Below, one piece after another: positions 1 to 14,400 of a DNA stretch of 64,000 bases. The translations under genes were made by a program, and so were the position numbers. The stretch spans positions 2,306,001 to 2,370,000 of the forward strand of contig NC_089990.1 in assembly GCF_036417845.1 (NCBI RefSeq), read 5' to 3'. Source of the DNA: Apteryx mantelli. Its lineage: Eukaryota > Chordata > Aves > Apterygiformes > Apterygidae. The notes under the pieces were generated by a model that made no database searches, was not told the DNA's origin, and worked only from the letters and a program-made list of their open reading frames with translations. Numbering within the stretch: position 1 is the stretch's first letter; each line of letters opens with the position of its first letter.

Positions 1-921
1 TTCTGCTGCCGGATGAAAATGCGAAGTGAAACAGCCATTTTCATGACAAACCTGGCTGTTTCAGACTTGCTGTTTGTGTTCACCTTGCCTTTTAAAATTT
101 TTTATAATTTCAACAGGCATTGGCCTTTTGGAGACAGCCTATGCAAGATTTCTGGTACAGCTTTTCTCACTAACATCTACGGGAGCATGCTGTTCCTCAC
201 CTGCATTAGTGTTGACCGTTTCCTTGCTATCGTCTATCCATTCCGATCTCGTACCATTAGGACGAGGAGAAATTCAGCCATAGTATGTGCTGGTGTTTGG
301 ATACTGGTCCTCAGTGGTGGAATTTCAGCTTCGTTGTTCTCCACAACCAACGTCTCTAACACCAGCACAACCTGCTTTGAAGGTTTTTCCAAACGTATCT
401 GGAAAACCTACTTGTCTAAGATCACTATATTTATTGAAGTGGTAGGATTCATAATTCCTTTGCTACTCAACCTTACGTGCTCTTCTTTAGTACTCAGGAC
501 TCTTCGGAAACCTGCCACCTTGTCTCAGATTGGGACAAACAAAGAGAAAGTACTGAAGATGATCATTGTGCACGTGGCCATTTTTGTTGTGTGCTTTGTG
601 CCTTACAATTCCATACTCTTCTTGTACGCTCTCGTGAGGTCCCAAGCAATAGCAAATTGCTCCTTGGAGCGATTTGCCAGGACAATGTACCCAATCACGT
701 TGTGCATTGCAACAATGAACTGCTGCTTTGACCCATTCATCTACTACTTCACATCAGAATCCTTCCAGAAGTCTTTCAACATAAAAACCCAGATAAAAAT
801 GGATTCTCTTTTCAAGACTGAAACACCTCTAACAAAGACTGCACTACCAGCACCGCAGGACGAAATAAGTGACCAGGCTATTACGAATGGGGGAGATCCA
901 ACATCTGAATCACATTTCTAG
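1..921 (+). CDS. LPAR4: LPAR4, lysophosphatidic acid receptor 4 (3' part of coding exon, cut by window edge)
   Basis: Class A GPCR of the plasma membrane that binds lysophosphatidic acid and signals through G proteins. The frame is open from base 1 (codons F-C-C-R then [10 protein letters not shown]), so the ATG at 13 is internal and not the start. By recall of the human protein (370 aa), about 63 residues (extracellular N-terminus and most of TM1) lie outside the window; 306 codons and a stop remain. Visible: TM2 ([10 protein letters not shown]), TM3 with a conserved Cys (SLCKISG), the DRF version of the DRY motif at bases 214-222, the ECL2 Cys in TTCFEGF, TM6 CFVPYNS, and TM7 DPFIYYF. The tail [11 protein letters not shown] also matches human LPAR4. 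It lies head-to-tail with the P2RY10 pair downstream, as in the human block. There are no frameshifts. Identification by remembered family sequence is strong. Confidence 0.97.
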   Translation, partial: FCCRMKMRSETAIFMTNLAVSDLLFVFTLPFKIFYNFNRHWPFGDSLCKISGTAFLTNIYGSMLFLTCISVDRFLAIVYPFRSRTIRTRRNSAIVCAGVWILVLSGGISASLFSTTNVSNTSTTCFEGFSKRIWKTYLSKITIFIEVVGFIIPLLLNLTCSSLVLRTLRKPATLSQIGTNKEKVLKMIIVHVAIFVVCFVPYNSILFLYALVRSQAIANCSLERFARTMYPITLCIATMNCCFDPFIYYFTSESFQKSFNIKTQIKMDSLFKTETPLTKTALPAPQDEISDQAITNGGDPTSESHF

Positions 922-1410
922 CGACCTGTTTACACATGGAGTTATCCCCCGTTCATTTCCTCATTAACACCACGTGCAAAATAGTTGTTTCAGAATGTAG
1001 GTTCACACATGGTGCTACTAGAGAAAAGTCAGTGGGGGATAACTACACAGGTGGGCAATGCTCACACTGGGATTGCTCCATCAGATGCAACGGGCATCTC
1101 CATTTGAGAACATGAGATATAATAATCCGGATGGATCTCTTTGGAGATTATGGATGGGTGACAACATACACACCGACTAAGAAGGGAATGGAACAGATTT
1201 TTTAATCACAAGATGCCAACATTTGGCTTTTTTTTCCCCCCAGCATTTGACATGGGACCAGTTGGGAAATAAAAAATTTAATTTTCTTAGAGATATCTGC
1301 CAATATTTCATGTCTTCTGGAGGTGAATCATCATATGTTAACTCAATAACTTCACACAATATGTATGTTTGCTTAAAAAAGGTGTAATAAAAGCCTTGGC
1401 TTTTTCTTAT
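922..1410 (+). other. LPAR4: LPAR4 3' UTR (inferred)
   Basis: AT-rich non-coding DNA follows the LPAR4 stop codon directly. The first canonical AATAAA occurs about 465 bases downstream, so a short 3' UTR ending near 1405-1420 is likely. Later AT-rich DNA could support longer isoforms. Inferred from signal position only. Confidence 0.6.
1386..1391 (+). terminator. LPAR4: Polyadenylation signal AATAAA for LPAR4
   Basis: Canonical hexamer within GTAATAAAAGCC, followed by a T-rich stretch (GGCTTTTTCTTATTTC) at about 1399-1414, as expected of a downstream element. It is the nearest canonical signal after the LPAR4 stop codon. Confidence 0.6.
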
Positions 1411-4400
1411 TTCACTGCAAGAGTATACATCCTGGTTTTACTAGATGCAGGCATTTTAAATTTATTTTTTGGAAAGGTTTGGAGTGTAAATAATTCTGTT
1501 TTGAAAAGAAGGCAAAACAGTTGCTTGCTGATATAAAAGAAAATTAATAAGAAAAGAGAATAATTAATGAAGCAATTTAGAAATAAGTTTCATTCTTGTA
1601 CAATTAAGCTGCTTTTTATTTTAAATGCCATCTCTAGGGAAAAGTAAAGAGTGCATTATGGCTGTGTTGCACGTGGGTTTTTATATCCCAGCAGATTATG
1701 TGTGACTATTTCTGGTAAGGACTGGACTATAAAGTCAGCTGAAAGAAAGGGTCTGAAACCCCAGAGTTCTTTCTAGGCCAAATCTATATATGGAAACTGT
1801 GCACAACTGAAGGATTGAAGAACCAGAGTGCTGATCTTGCTAAAGAACTTGTTTGCATATAGATAACTGGTGTCCTGTTAGCAGAATTAATCTTCTGACA
1901 GTTAGCAGAAGATCTTGTAAGTGATTGTTTGCTATTTTTTTGCTACACAGTCAACTAATTAAGCTAGAGGTCTGAAAGTAATTCCAAAAGAGGACTAAGT
2001 AAAACAAGTTAGCTGCACCGTTTTCCTAATTAGTCATAGCAATGTGTTTTCTTGTTCTGCAATTAATTTATTACATCCTGCACTTCCTTTTATAGATATA
2101 GATTATATAAATATATATGTAAAGTTAACTATCTGTATGCTGTTGCATTTTACTGAATGGTTCATTCCTGCAGCCTTTGTAGGGACAGAAGCTATACTGA
2201 CCTTAACTGGCTGATTCATCCTTCAGTGTCAGACATGTATATGAGATAACCAAGTTAACATGGAAAAGAATGAAGTTACTACTTGTTAGATCAATGATAT
2301 ATATTTTCTGCTGGACAGCATAAAGCTGCTTCTAGGGCTATATTGCCAATAAAAGACAGATAAAAAGTTAATGGAACAGATGCCTTCCACTGAACCACTT
2401 ATCTTAATTCTCTCAGATCAAATCTCATGAAATACTGAGCGCTACACATCAAATGCAATTACTTCTCAAAACAATCAGTTTTTAAAAGTGTGAAAAGAAC
2501 TCAGTTGCAAAAAATGTTGTGCTTTGAACGGAATATTTATGTAGCACTACTTTCACTTTGAATGAAAAAGTAATTTGCTTAACAAGCCTAAGACAGGCCC
2601 TCGAGGTCATTCTATTTTAGCTCTAAAATGACTGTTGGTTGTATAGTGCCCCTGTTTTTTAGCATGTATTGCAGAGAACCAGTATATAATAAATTCACCA
2701 TATGCAGGGAGTATTACAGCAGCCAAACCATTATATCTCAGCTTTGAGTTATGGCTCTATTCACTAGAAACTTGCATGTGAGACTGACTTGGGAGATTTT
2801 TGCTGCATATTAAACCCTCAGACAACAACTGCTCCACCTTGGGGCAGAAAAGAAATGTGAAAACAGGCGTAGATCATTCAAGCTAATTGGCAGAAAGAGA
2901 TAGACGTGGCAGGACACCGTGATTTTCTCAGTGGCCAGAAAAAGTTTACCTTGAATAGAAACAGTGAGCTGTGTTTTAAGAAGTATCGGTATTTGCCGAA
3001 CGTGTTTCCCTGTCCGCTTATGCCACAACCCCAACAAGCATAAAGCCCCCACACCTGATCTCAGCTAGCTTGGTTCTCTTGCCTACCTCCTGCACGAGGT
3101 GAGGGCTCCCGTGCAACTCCACGAGCGTCCCCCTGCAACCCGGTACGGCCATTTAACCCGAGGCAAAGTGCCGTGTCCCTTCCTCCCTTTCAGTACAGGC
3201 CCAAACTGAACAGTTTAGGAGGCTTTCTAAAATCCCCATTTCCTTTGGCTGATGGGCCTGTTTCAACACTTGCCATAAAATGTATATTTTTTAAAAGAAG
3301 CTGTTTCCATAACTTCAGATCAAAATCCAAAGTGAGGCAAGAGGGATTTACAAGCTCTGATACAAGCAGGGTTTTCCATACGCAGCAAACTATCCTTCAC
3401 ACTGCGGCACTGCCAAGCGAAGGAGAGGTCTGTGCAGCCATGAGCAGCTCCGACACATCCTGCGCCGCGGGGGAGAAGGGGGCACCCCGGCTCCACTGCC
3501 CTGCCCTTATCTGCTCGTTCACAGCTGTATTTAATGAGGCACCAGAGCTCTGTTTTTAGGGACAGCAGACAGAATAGCAGTGGAAAGGATACTTTAAAAA
3601 GCTGAGATTATGGTGTTGAAGATGCAGTTCAAACCCTCTTCCTATGGGCAAGAAAAATATACGGTACATGAGTAAATGCAGTTCTCCGAGGCAAAAACCC
3701 TTCTTATTTCACTTTTATAATGAAAGAATAGGAAGTTGTTTACATGCCAGCTGGTTCTCCATGGGCAACTTTTTACCTGCCGGCTTGCGAATCTCCTGTT
3801 TAAAGCTGCTGCTTTCCACTTGCAAGCAAGAAGCAGAAAGATGAGATTCGCGAGTTACACGCAGGGTTTGGGAGTTTCCTGGGACGAGGCTGCTGTCATT
3901 AACGGTGGCACCTTAGCTGCTCTGGTGTGAGCGAGAGCAGAACCTGGCCCAGCACAGCAAAGCTGGCAACAAAGCAACATCTCGTTTGCAAGGATCCTGG
4001 AAGACCTTCTGCTCTGTGCTCTGCAGATCTTCCTCTGGTTAAATTTGAAGAAAGAAAAAAAAAAAAAAAGAAGAAAACCTAACCTAGAAACCACTGTCTA
4101 GCCTTCTTAAGGAAATGTTAAAAGAGAGGGGGGAAAGAACTCTGTGTGACTGGACAACATCCAGGCTGTGCATACATAGCTTAACTGTAATACGAGCATA
4201 ATGGTTGTCTTTTTCTAAGTGAAACTAGTGCCAATGCTTACAAATTTCTGTTTGCAGTTTTATGGGGCAAGAGCTGTGGTTGATATTCTCACATAAAATG
4301 TAATACTATCATCATGTGCCAAAATGCTAACTGAAAAGATTCATTATTTTGTAATTTAATACCTTATAAATTATATGGAGATCATATGTTGACTGACACT

Positions 4401-5600
4401 CACATCTGGTAGGATAGTTCTTGACTAATCTTTTTTCTAGGTCAGGTATACCAAGTAAATGCTGTATGGTTTGTATATAAATAACCAATTATGCATTCAG
4501 AGAGAGGAAAAGTAATTTTTCAGATGTTGGTCAAGACAAGCTGGAAGGAACGATGGCGGTAAATGAAAAGTGGATTCACAGTTTTTCTGGCTAACATGCA
4601 GCGGAGTTTTTCTTCTCCCCTGTCTAACAAAGGGCTATTGTCAGCAAACGGTACAAACCAGAAGCAGGAGTTTAAATGCAAAAAAATCAAATTAAGAAGT
4701 CATCAATGCTTTTATCTAGCTGAAGCTGAGAGACAGGATGCAGAAGTCCTCTCGGACACTAAACATACAACACCGTTAATCAAAGGTTTCATCTGCTCCC
4801 AGGCAGCTCCCTTCTCCCATTCCCCACTTCTCCTTGAGCGACTCATTCAGCTGTAAGCTCACCACCTCACTTCGCAAAGCTTTGCCGTGCTGGAAAGCCA
4901 AAGCTCTGAGAAACACCACACAGACCTCTCTGCCCAAGCTCACCTTTACATATGCACATCCCTACGAAACGCCAGTGCCAGTCTACGAGTTTTCATGGTA
5001 GCTGTCGTTATATGAGGAAGCAGGGCCTTGTATTACGGTCACCATGAAAACCCTCCTCTTATAGTGAGTTTTTGTTAGTAAAAGAACAGGTTCTACATCA
5101 GAAGAAAGGTGCCAAGTACTCATGTGACAGCATAAGTCTTCTCTGTCTTTGTAGACTTAGTGGGAATTACCCAGGCTCAAATCCATGAAGTGGTCTGCAA
5201 GGGCAAGGAGGCAGCAGAAGGTCATGTAGAGAAAGTGGTGTACTGGCTCCTCGCATAAGGAGGAAGAGCTCCTCGTCAGAAAGGAACACGCTGTTCCTAC
5301 TAACCTTGCCCATCTCAGAGATCTGCTGAGTGCATTCAGCCTCTAGGTTCCCTAAAAACAGCCCCATGACATTTTTTGAGTCCTCCCTGTGGTTTTGCAG
5401 GAGAGACCCTCCCCTCTCCTACCTTTATCTAGACAAAATCCACTCTATAATTCGGAGAAGTCTCCCCTCTGACAAACAGTTGGTAAAGAAAAATGGGACC
5501 AACCATATTTATACAATAAGATTATATAGCACCTTTAACGGTCTTCTTGAAGGCCTGTGTCCCTAAAGGACTCGCCAGTAACACTTCCATGGCATTCCCA
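1411..5600. other. Intergenic, AT-rich, no gene seen
   Basis: I see no exon-like frame with recognisable protein similarity here. A 128-codon open frame at 3173-3559 (+) has no family features and mixed composition; I treat it as chance. A pure A run lies at about 4054-4068. ATTTA/TATA-rich segments (2090-2120) are unremarkable. Confidence 0.6.
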
Positions 5601-5614
5601 GCAGGCGGATTTGC

Positions 5615-5622
5615 TATAAAAG
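5615..5622 (+). promoter_or_regulatory. Possible TATA box (TATAAAAG)
   Basis: A consensus TATAAAAGG lies just before a locally more GC- and CpG-rich segment (about 5640-6020). A weak donor-like GAG|GTAACC follows near 5750. No coding exon can be tied to it, so a chance match or a non-coding transcript are both possible. Confidence 0.25.
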
Positions 5623-5639
5623 GAGGCAGGAAATGACCG

Positions 5640-8390
5640 TCTTGGAAATCCTGTCTCAGGACGGGGAACAGCAGCAGACAACAACAGGCTCTCTGAAAGA
5701 GTTTCTACACAGTGCTCTGTTTGAAGAAAGAAAAAATAGGATGTGTGAGGTAACCGAGAGGAGCGCTAGCCGTGCGCGTAGCGGCTGAGGCCGTTTCCAG
5801 AGCATGCCACGGAGCACAGCGCAGAGATGCTCCAGTTATCTTTGCCCCGGGCTGATAAGTCCAAACAAAACACGCAGAGCTGCGTGGGCTGGGAGCAGCA
5901 CAGCTGCACTTCTGGACTCCCGCGGCTCCTCTCCGAAGCCCGGTGCGCAAGTGTGACTGTCCTACCCCCGGGGCAGGTCAGGGGAGCCCACCCCGCACTT
6001 CTGAGGCTGTTGCTGGCATGCCGAAAGCCCAACTGGGTATCACTGTACCTGCAGAGCAAACGTAACCCTGAACGCAGGAAAACCCAAAAGCTTTGCTGCA
6101 TCCCAAAGGATGGACTGCAAGTGGTTCTCGGGGCATGATTTGCTCCGAGAACGTATAATCCAGATGGTCCCCGTTTCAGTAGACAGATGATGTTTGTCAG
6201 CATTACAGAGGCGCAATTATTCTTCATAAGATTAGAAGTCCGAGCCCTGCTTTCCCTCCCCTAATGCAAAAGGCTGGAATTTTAACTTCTGAATGCTGAC
6301 CTCGGGCTTACACTTGAGAGTGCTTCTGGGGTATGAGCTGTGGGCCGAGACTCTGACACACTCCCAAGGACCATAACCCTGAACACCCACGAGGTGGTGT
6401 GCTGTGGAAGTGTTTTACTTTGAAAATTAGGTTAATGGGAGACTTAAAATGCTACACTCAACCAGGGCCTAAGAAGGAAGAAAGAACTATTCAAAACCCC
6501 TTCTTTACTTCCCAAAACAGTGATCAAAGATGTATAGGGACCGCTGCTACTAACTGAAAACATAACAATGTTCACTGGCAAGGCCTCCTTTTCTCTAGAC
6601 ATTGATTCCAGCTCTTGAAGTCTTTTCCCTTTCATGTTCGTTCTGTCTATATGTTTATTAGTAAAAGTTTGTATTGTTCGTTACTGTGCTTTTTGCTATA
6701 GATGTGGAAACCAATGAGTTGCACCAGTAGGAGCACGTAGGATGCCAGGCATCGAGGATGCCGAGCTGACTTGGGTCCATGCAGAGCTTTTTGCCTGCCG
6801 GTGGTCTCCCTGCAGGAAGAAAGGCTGCTGGGTTTTTAGAACCTGCCGGGGTAGGGGAAAGGGAGGACAGAAAACGGACAAATGGACTTTCAATGCAGTG
6901 ATTTTAGCCTCTGTAAAACAGGCATATTTCATGGTGAAGAAAAAGGAAAGCATGGCACTATTTCCATTTTTCTCTGGAAAATGTCACTTCACTTAAAAAT
7001 AATATTTAACTGCACTGGCAGTTCTCTCTAAATTATTAAATTTCCCCTCTTCCATGTAAAAGCAACAGGACCCACAAACACACCTAAAACACTGGGACAA
7101 AAAAGGAGAGTCAGGTGGTTTCTCGTTAGGCTCAAGTAGTTATGTTGTGTGTATGTTTTCCCAAAATACTTGTTTGTCAAGTACCTAAGAAAATCCTGTG
7201 CTAGCTTTTCTCTGCATGGGGGATTTTGACCAATGTAAACATTGTATAGAAGTTAACAACATGCATGTTTTGCACTGTTTGCTCTTTTATATATGCGTGC
7301 ATGTGTGCGTGCGTGTGCATAATGAAAAAGCAAAGTTTTTTCCGGAAAAACAGTATGTGTGAGTGTGCTCATTTATTCTGACTTCTATAAATACACATAT
7401 TAACAGGAATAATATTTAAATTGAAGGTTTTCTGTAGACCTCTTGAGAAACTCTGACTACATCCATCACACACAGAGAATTTCCTGGAAACCATAAGTAT
7501 GGGAAACTGGTCATTCCCTTTTTGTTGTTTTATATATGCCCCCAGCTTCTTCTGCGGCAACGCATCGTTAACCTCAAACATCTCTGGAATCATGCAACGC
7601 TTCCTTTGAAGTCATTCACTAGATCACTTCTGAAAGTCAGCATCCAAAGACCATGACAGATGAGGAGACCAGAGCAGTTGCCAGAGAACTTATTTTAATG
7701 AATTTATTTCCCTGAAGACACCATCTCTCTCTGACACAGGATAACAAAGTCAGAGGCTGGGCTGCCGAAGCACCCTTCTCCTGCCTCCTCCAGCTGCTTT
7801 CCTTTCAGCGTGCATGTCTGCAGGATCCCCTTCGCCCTGACGGCTTCCTATTTCCGGTGCCTTGCTGGAAGAGTTTGCCCGAGAGCAGGTTGGTGTTACA
7901 GTGCACTCAACCCAAAAAGAAAATGAGACGACATATCCTCTAAGGGAAAAGGAGAACATTTCTCTGGATTTGGTGGTTTGGCTGTTACACTTGAATATCA
8001 AACTCCACAGTGGCACAATGTTTGTGTTCTCACACTAATGGCAAAAAATTAATCCCAGTCTCTCCTGCCCACTGGAAGGACTGTGCTGTTTCCAAAGCTG
8101 GCACCAGGCTGTCTTATCTCTGGAAACGAGCTGGCAGCAAAATGAACTCTGCAAAAGTCAGCGTTGAGACCTCCAACACTCTTACACAAGGAGCCCGAGA
8201 ACCGCACGTCACACTTGAACGACACTGATTTAGGAGCTGACAGGCAGGGGAGGTATTATTGCATTTGCTAAATTAAATCAGTTGCAATAGGGCAACTGGG
8301 GAAAGTGTTTCAAACACTGGTGTCCCACAACTCAGCACTGAATCAGCACAGTGAGTCACCACTCCGAGGCTGCTCCCTACTGCACAGCTG
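5640..8390. other. Intergenic, no gene seen
   Basis: Overlapping open frames on both strands at 5705-6227 reflect the locally GC-rich composition and show no family features. A degenerate TG/CG-rich simple repeat lies at about 7290-7320. Nothing else is supported. Confidence 0.5.
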
Positions 8391-8393
8391 TCG

Positions 8394-8432
8394 AATCTTG
8401 GGTTGGAAGATACTTCTACAAAGATCACTTGC
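8394..8432 (+). repeat. Short CR1-like 3' end fragment
   Basis: The stretch around CTTGGGTTGGAAGATACTTC and AAAGATCAC resembles the end of chicken-type CR1 LINEs (GGGTTGGAAGGGACC...AAAGATCAT, recalled). It has several substitutions and no neighbouring CR1 body that I can recognise. If right, it supports a sauropsid origin. The match is short, so confidence is limited. Confidence 0.35.
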
Positions 8433-11400
8433 ATAAAAAGGGAAAAAACTTGTTATCCTGTTATAATAGTGGCATGCTGTCATTATTATGTTACAAATGA
8501 TAGCCTGCCCTGTCACTGTATATTAGTGCCTTGAAAAGAACATGTGCAGTAAAACACTCATATCCAGGAATAAAGGAAAAAAATAATAAAAAAGGCAGAA
8601 TAAAATCTTGTGCAAGTGACCATGCTGCTCCTGCTAATGGGGTAAAGACATTTTAGCATGAGAATACTTTTAGGCACAGGTATCATCATCAGTGCCCCAA
8701 AATAGGGCTTAAAATTACAACAGAACTGAGATCCACTCACACAGCCGTAGAGCCTTAGTTCATACAACCCAACGCAAACCAGGCGATGCACAAGTTAAAC
8801 CAGGCTTTCTCTCCCCTTTCAAGAAAGATGCACATTTTCACCTGCTTGAAAAAAAAAAAAAATGTTTGCAGGAAAGCACCTGAAGTGCAATTTTGAACAA
8901 AACCACCTTCCTCCTCATCACCAAAACAGTAATCACCAGCATCAACACACATCCTCACCCTTCACAAGCTCAGCTGGAGCAGTATCTTTCACAAGGGCTT
9001 TCCTGGCCTTTTTGTACCAGTCACCTTCCTTATCTTCAGATTTGTCAATTGGCAGAATCTCATTTGCCAAGCAACTTCCTAACCTTTTCCTGATCCTGAA
9101 TATATCATCATAGAGATAAGAACTGAGGTTTCCATGGGGTTAGTTTATTGTTGCCTTCTGCAGCTCAGAAGAGCTCAACATCTACCATATATCACAGAAC
9201 TCCCTCACAAAATTCGGCTGGAAGTCAGAGTTTTTTGCAGTTAAGTAAGCCTACAGTTTTTCCTTCACAGATATTGTTTCACGTTGCTCTCCTCTGCCTA
9301 TGCAATAACAAAAGCAGCATTTGGTATTCACTAATTTGCCACCTGGCAGCTACGAGCATGTAAATCTAACACAGGAGAGGTTTTGCTTTTTACATCTGCA
9401 GCCCACCTTGACATTTGCAGTTTGACACATGCGCATCCATAGGATTTCAAATCCTCCGCAGTGGCTGTTCAGCAATCCCTTTGCCAGCTCAACAGGAAAG
9501 CGGATGGGTTTTAAATTCCATGCGAGGCCTTAAAAAAACAGCTAAACTTTTGAGCTGTCAAGCTGATAAGACCAGCGCCCCACCAAATCTGGCCCCATCC
9601 TTAGAGGTCAGCCCACATATCTGGAATTCAGGTCATAATCATCAAGTCTGATTCAAACACTGTTTCACAGTTCAAAACAGAAATGAACCCATTGCATGCA
9701 TCACTTGCACTGCATAACACGGGCTACATACATCTCCCAGCAAACAGCCACCTTCCTTAATTCAAGAGCCTGGTTCATACTATATTTTTACTTAGCTTGA
9801 CCTGTTTGGGTTTGCTCTCCAACTCTCCTAGCACCAAAGCACCTTCTACCGATATAGCAACATGCCCTTGGAAAAAGAATAAGCAATGCTGTTATAACCA
9901 TGCTTCCCAGTTATCAGTACGCTCGCCGTTGAGGAGGGACAGTTACCACTTTATCCTTGTTAGACGCAGCAGGACAGTTTAAGCGTGTAGAACAGTTACA
10001 AGGCCAGACTGCAGAAAGAGCGAGGATGACCACTGTCAAGCAGTGAGTACGTCTGCTTGAGCTCTTGAAGAGTCCTTGCATATGACAGACAGCCTTGAGC
10101 TAGACTTTGACTGATGTAAGAACTGCAGGACTGGATGTTTTGGCTATTTAGGGATTTTTAAGTCACATGTGGATTTGTCTGACACTAAAATCTCAGACTT
10201 TGCGTGATCTATAGCACTTCACTGAAGGCCTAGTAAGAAATTTGCAATGGGTAAATTCCTTTAAAAATTAAATAAACAAAACCCAAACTCATAGTTACCA
10301 AACTACAAACTCATAACTGACAGTTCAGCACCGAGGTCGCTGCAAGTTAAGCCAATGCAAGCCTGTTACAAGCAGAAGCGTCACACTGCAGCAGAGCAAC
10401 TAAATTGGGTTTTAATTGTATCTTTGCTAAGGCCGTCTGTCTTTTTACATTGACAAGGCCTACAGAACAGTATGATGTATTAGAGCAAGAGGCTTGTTAC
10501 TCATTTTAACAGGCATACTCAAATGTAATTCATGTCCTCGTCCCCTGAACAGCTGCCAGACAGCAATGCCTAACTCGTAATAATCCAGAGGAGAAAGTTC
10601 ACACATGGGGGATCAGTGCTGGGAATGACGCACTCACCCGGCAAGGTGACAAGTCATTAGGTGCAAACACCTCTTGGTGATGGTGATAGCAGAAAAATGT
10701 GGCAAGTCTGGTTCCTTCTAAATAACTTCCAAGTGAATTGGCAAGATATTTGCAAGGTGCTATGAGCCTGAAGAAACAACCTGGCATTTCAGTGGTTTAA
10801 AAAAATAAGAAGGAAGAAAAGAAAACCCAGACAGTCCAGCTTGCTGCCCTTCGGTCCTTCTACGCTGACCCAGGTATAAGATAAGGAATGCTTATTGGGG
10901 CGTGCGCCCCACATTGCTCGTTTGCTCAACTACTGCGCTCCTGCAAGGCGCTAGACTTCCTGACCTCGTTCAGGGCATGTAATAAGAAAGAATAACCAGA
11001 AGCGCCCTAAGATTTTCTCATATCTATGGGCAATGGCCTAAAAGAATTCCCTCACTGTATCCAAGCTGGTATCCAAATGAATACAAGGTTTTAAAGAGCT
11101 ACAAAGACAGAAGGGTAAGAAACAAGTACAGCAAAGAGTTCAGGATAATCCCCCATGCGTATTTCTTGAGGAATTAATTCAGTGATTTCTAGAATGAGTA
11201 GTTTATACTACAACAAAGTATAAGGATTTGGGGAGGAATCGGGGGAGAGGGAGAGAGAACTAAAATTAGAACTTGGATTTCCCCAAATAATGTATGGGCT
11301 TGAATCTTCCACAGGATTTACATCCACTTGCCAAGCTGGCTGGCTGCCAGCCAGCTCACACCTGAAATCCCTGTCACCGCCCCAGTACAGCACTGTGCTC

Positions 11401-14400
11401 CAGGTTTAATAACTGGAGGCTCCCGGCAGGGGCTGTTGGCTCCGGAACAACGCTGAGCTAACACGGCTCCCTCGTTTCCGTAGCAGTGCTGGCTTGCACC
11501 TGGCCCGCTCAGCACAGGAGTGGAGACAGCCCACGTCCAACTGCAAAAGGACCAAACTTAAATGCATCAGGTGCTTTGGAGACAGTTTTGCAATGTGATT
11601 GTTTTTTTTGATTACAAGCAGGAATCTGTAACCAGGACAAGCTGGAAATTGTTTTTTCAAATAAGTTTCATCTATCATAACAGCATCTCAGACTAGAGCA
11701 GGGAGGAGAAGTACAACCCCTTGCCAAAGCAATTCCTCTTTGCCTGTGAGTCAGTCTGAGTCAGCCGGTGGGACACGAGCCATCTGACAACAATAGAAAT
11801 CTGGCAGTTTGCATCTGCAAGCTAAACAAGCTCACGCGCCCTAAAAATAAAGTCTGCTAAGCTGCTGAAGTTGTATTTCCCTACCAAATTTCCTGCTGAG
11901 CAATTCCAACCATCATTTGACCACATACTGCTACACTGATAACTTTCTTGGTTTATTGTAGGTAAAGAGATTTAATTAGTAAGCAAGGAAGCAAGGAATT
12001 CCTGTTTTTTGAGGTGGGAGTAAGAGGGAAGAACAAATGAGACAAAAAATTATGAATGATGTGCATATTTGTTCTGGCACCATAGTCATCTCAGAATAGA
12101 TATGATGTTGTGAAACACACCTCCTTCCTCTGCATGTATGTCTCACCTTCCTTCCCTTCATGGAGTATGGTTTAAAAAAAGAAACATCTGCGGAAACTCT
12201 GCAGCAGATGAGCCCTAATCAGGCAAAGATAAATATAAGTATCTGAGGCGTGTACAGAGGTGCAGGATACCAAGGCTCTTTGTGAGACATGGGTGCCAAG
12301 TCACTTGAGCTGTAGATTAGAGTTGGCAGGGATTTCAAGGGAGCCAAACGCCTGCCTCGGGTACTGGGAAAATGTGTGGTGGTAAAGATACAGCAATGAG
12401 AAGTACTTACAGGAAAATACATGTTGAAGTATTGTGGCATGAAAAGGAATATATATGTGTATATAGTCATCTCAGTAAAAAGGACACGTTACAAGCAGAT
12501 CTATATGGCAAACAAAGAACAAGATGGTGATAGTGCAACACACTGTGACATACAGAGTTCATAACTAGAGCTGGAAGTACCCTCCGATTCCAGAACGACT
12601 TCTCTTGTGCGTGGGAGCTCTCAGATTAGGCCCCATCTTTCTGCCTGTTCTTAGGGAGAATCCAGGGCAGGGAAGTCCCAGTTCTGGTCAGAGATTTGTA
12701 GGGGAAATGAGCTCTTCAGGGTCCCAGTCCCCGACCAAGGTGTCCTCTGGGTGCTCTACACAAAAGAGGGACATGGCCTCTGCTCCTAATGGACATGCTC
12801 GATGCTTTGCATTATTAAATAACCAATCCATATACAAATAACATACTCACCCTGACTCATGAAGCATCTCCTAAGTATACTGCCACCATTAAAAATGATT
12901 TTTATCTGCCAACACTGATCACTACCACAGTCGTGTCTGTTCTTAGAACAGGAAATCCAAGAAAACACCACGCAGGGCCCTGTGAACAAACAGCAACTTT
13001 TTAAGCAGCCGTTGCTGGTAGTATTTTCACACCTCTCTCCTGGACTGCTGTTTCTCTTCCTATTCTGCTAAAAATTTCACCTGGGGGAGATGGGTAACAC
13101 AGGAGATTTAAAGCAGTTTCTCACAAAACCTGCTCAGTTTCATAACCCTCGCTCCAGCAGTAAAATCTCATCTGGTAAAGCTAAACAGACAGTTGCAGCT
13201 GGAGCAGGGTGAGACCAATGGCTTGAGCAGGATATATTTTTACTGGCTTTGTCTCACTTGACTGCAACAGAAAGCAAGCTAAGGGCCCTAGGAAAGGACT
13301 AGAGATCAAATTTACTTCCTTTTCTTGCAGAGTTTAAAGTGAAAGAGCATATTCCACAATGCTCTCGCATGAAAACATATCAAGCATATTTTTACCTTTT
13401 TTTTTTTTTTGGTAACAGCCTATGCATGACTGCACTGGATAAAGACCAGAGACGGGGCCTGGTATCTGTCTGCATCGACATTGTACTGGCTGGGCTGAGC
13501 CCCATCATAAAGTTGCAGAGATACATTAAAGGACACATGCACGGGAAGAATTTAACCAGCCAGTTTTTCATGTGCTGGGCCCCGAGCGCAGAGCCAAGGA
13601 CTCTGTGAGAGGCCTATAGGCACCTTACGGAGCTGATGAAAGGTGGGTGTCTCACAGCTTTATAACACTCTCCAAGCCAGAACTGTGAGGTGCTTATCAA
13701 ATAAAGTCAAATTTTGCAGCTCAAGGTCACAACTTATTCTGCATGGAACAGCACAGTCGGACTGGAGCCTCATGCTGCGGGAAAAGCCTTCCCACCTCAG
13801 TTATTTCACAGGCCTGAGGAAAGCGATGCTTCCAAAACCTCCATCTCTCCAGTTAATATCGTAGCAAGGAAGCTCAGGCTTTCACAGCATTGCACTCAAG
13901 AATTCCAGCCCTCGAGAAGCCACAGGCTAAAACCAAGGGATCCCAGAGATTGCCAAGTTGCCACTTAGTTTCTTGGGGAAAGAGCTGTTGGTAGGTGTTT
14001 GGTTTCTGACTCACGCTGCTCTGTTCACGCTGGGAACACTGAAAGCAAGTAAGGAAAGAAGCTCCATCCCCATCTGGAAAACAGTGCTTTTACTGAGGAA
14101 ACACAGGATAAATTGAAATAGGAAGGGATGCAGATAATACAGAGGTTGCGTTACTGTGCCTTGGCTGTATAAAGTTCCAGCAACACTTTGGAGACCATCC
14201 TAAAAAAAGGCTATTTATTCCTAGCAATGGAAAATAGGTTTGTGTTAGCTCCTACTGCACTGCAGCAACACTGCACGTCTGTAAGTGCCTCTAGCAGGAA
14301 ATCAGGGTAGGAATTTTGGTTACAGGTGATCACCACTGAAGATGCGTATTTGGATAAAAGAGACTTTTTATCCAGTTCCTCCTGTTGCGTGATTCATAGT

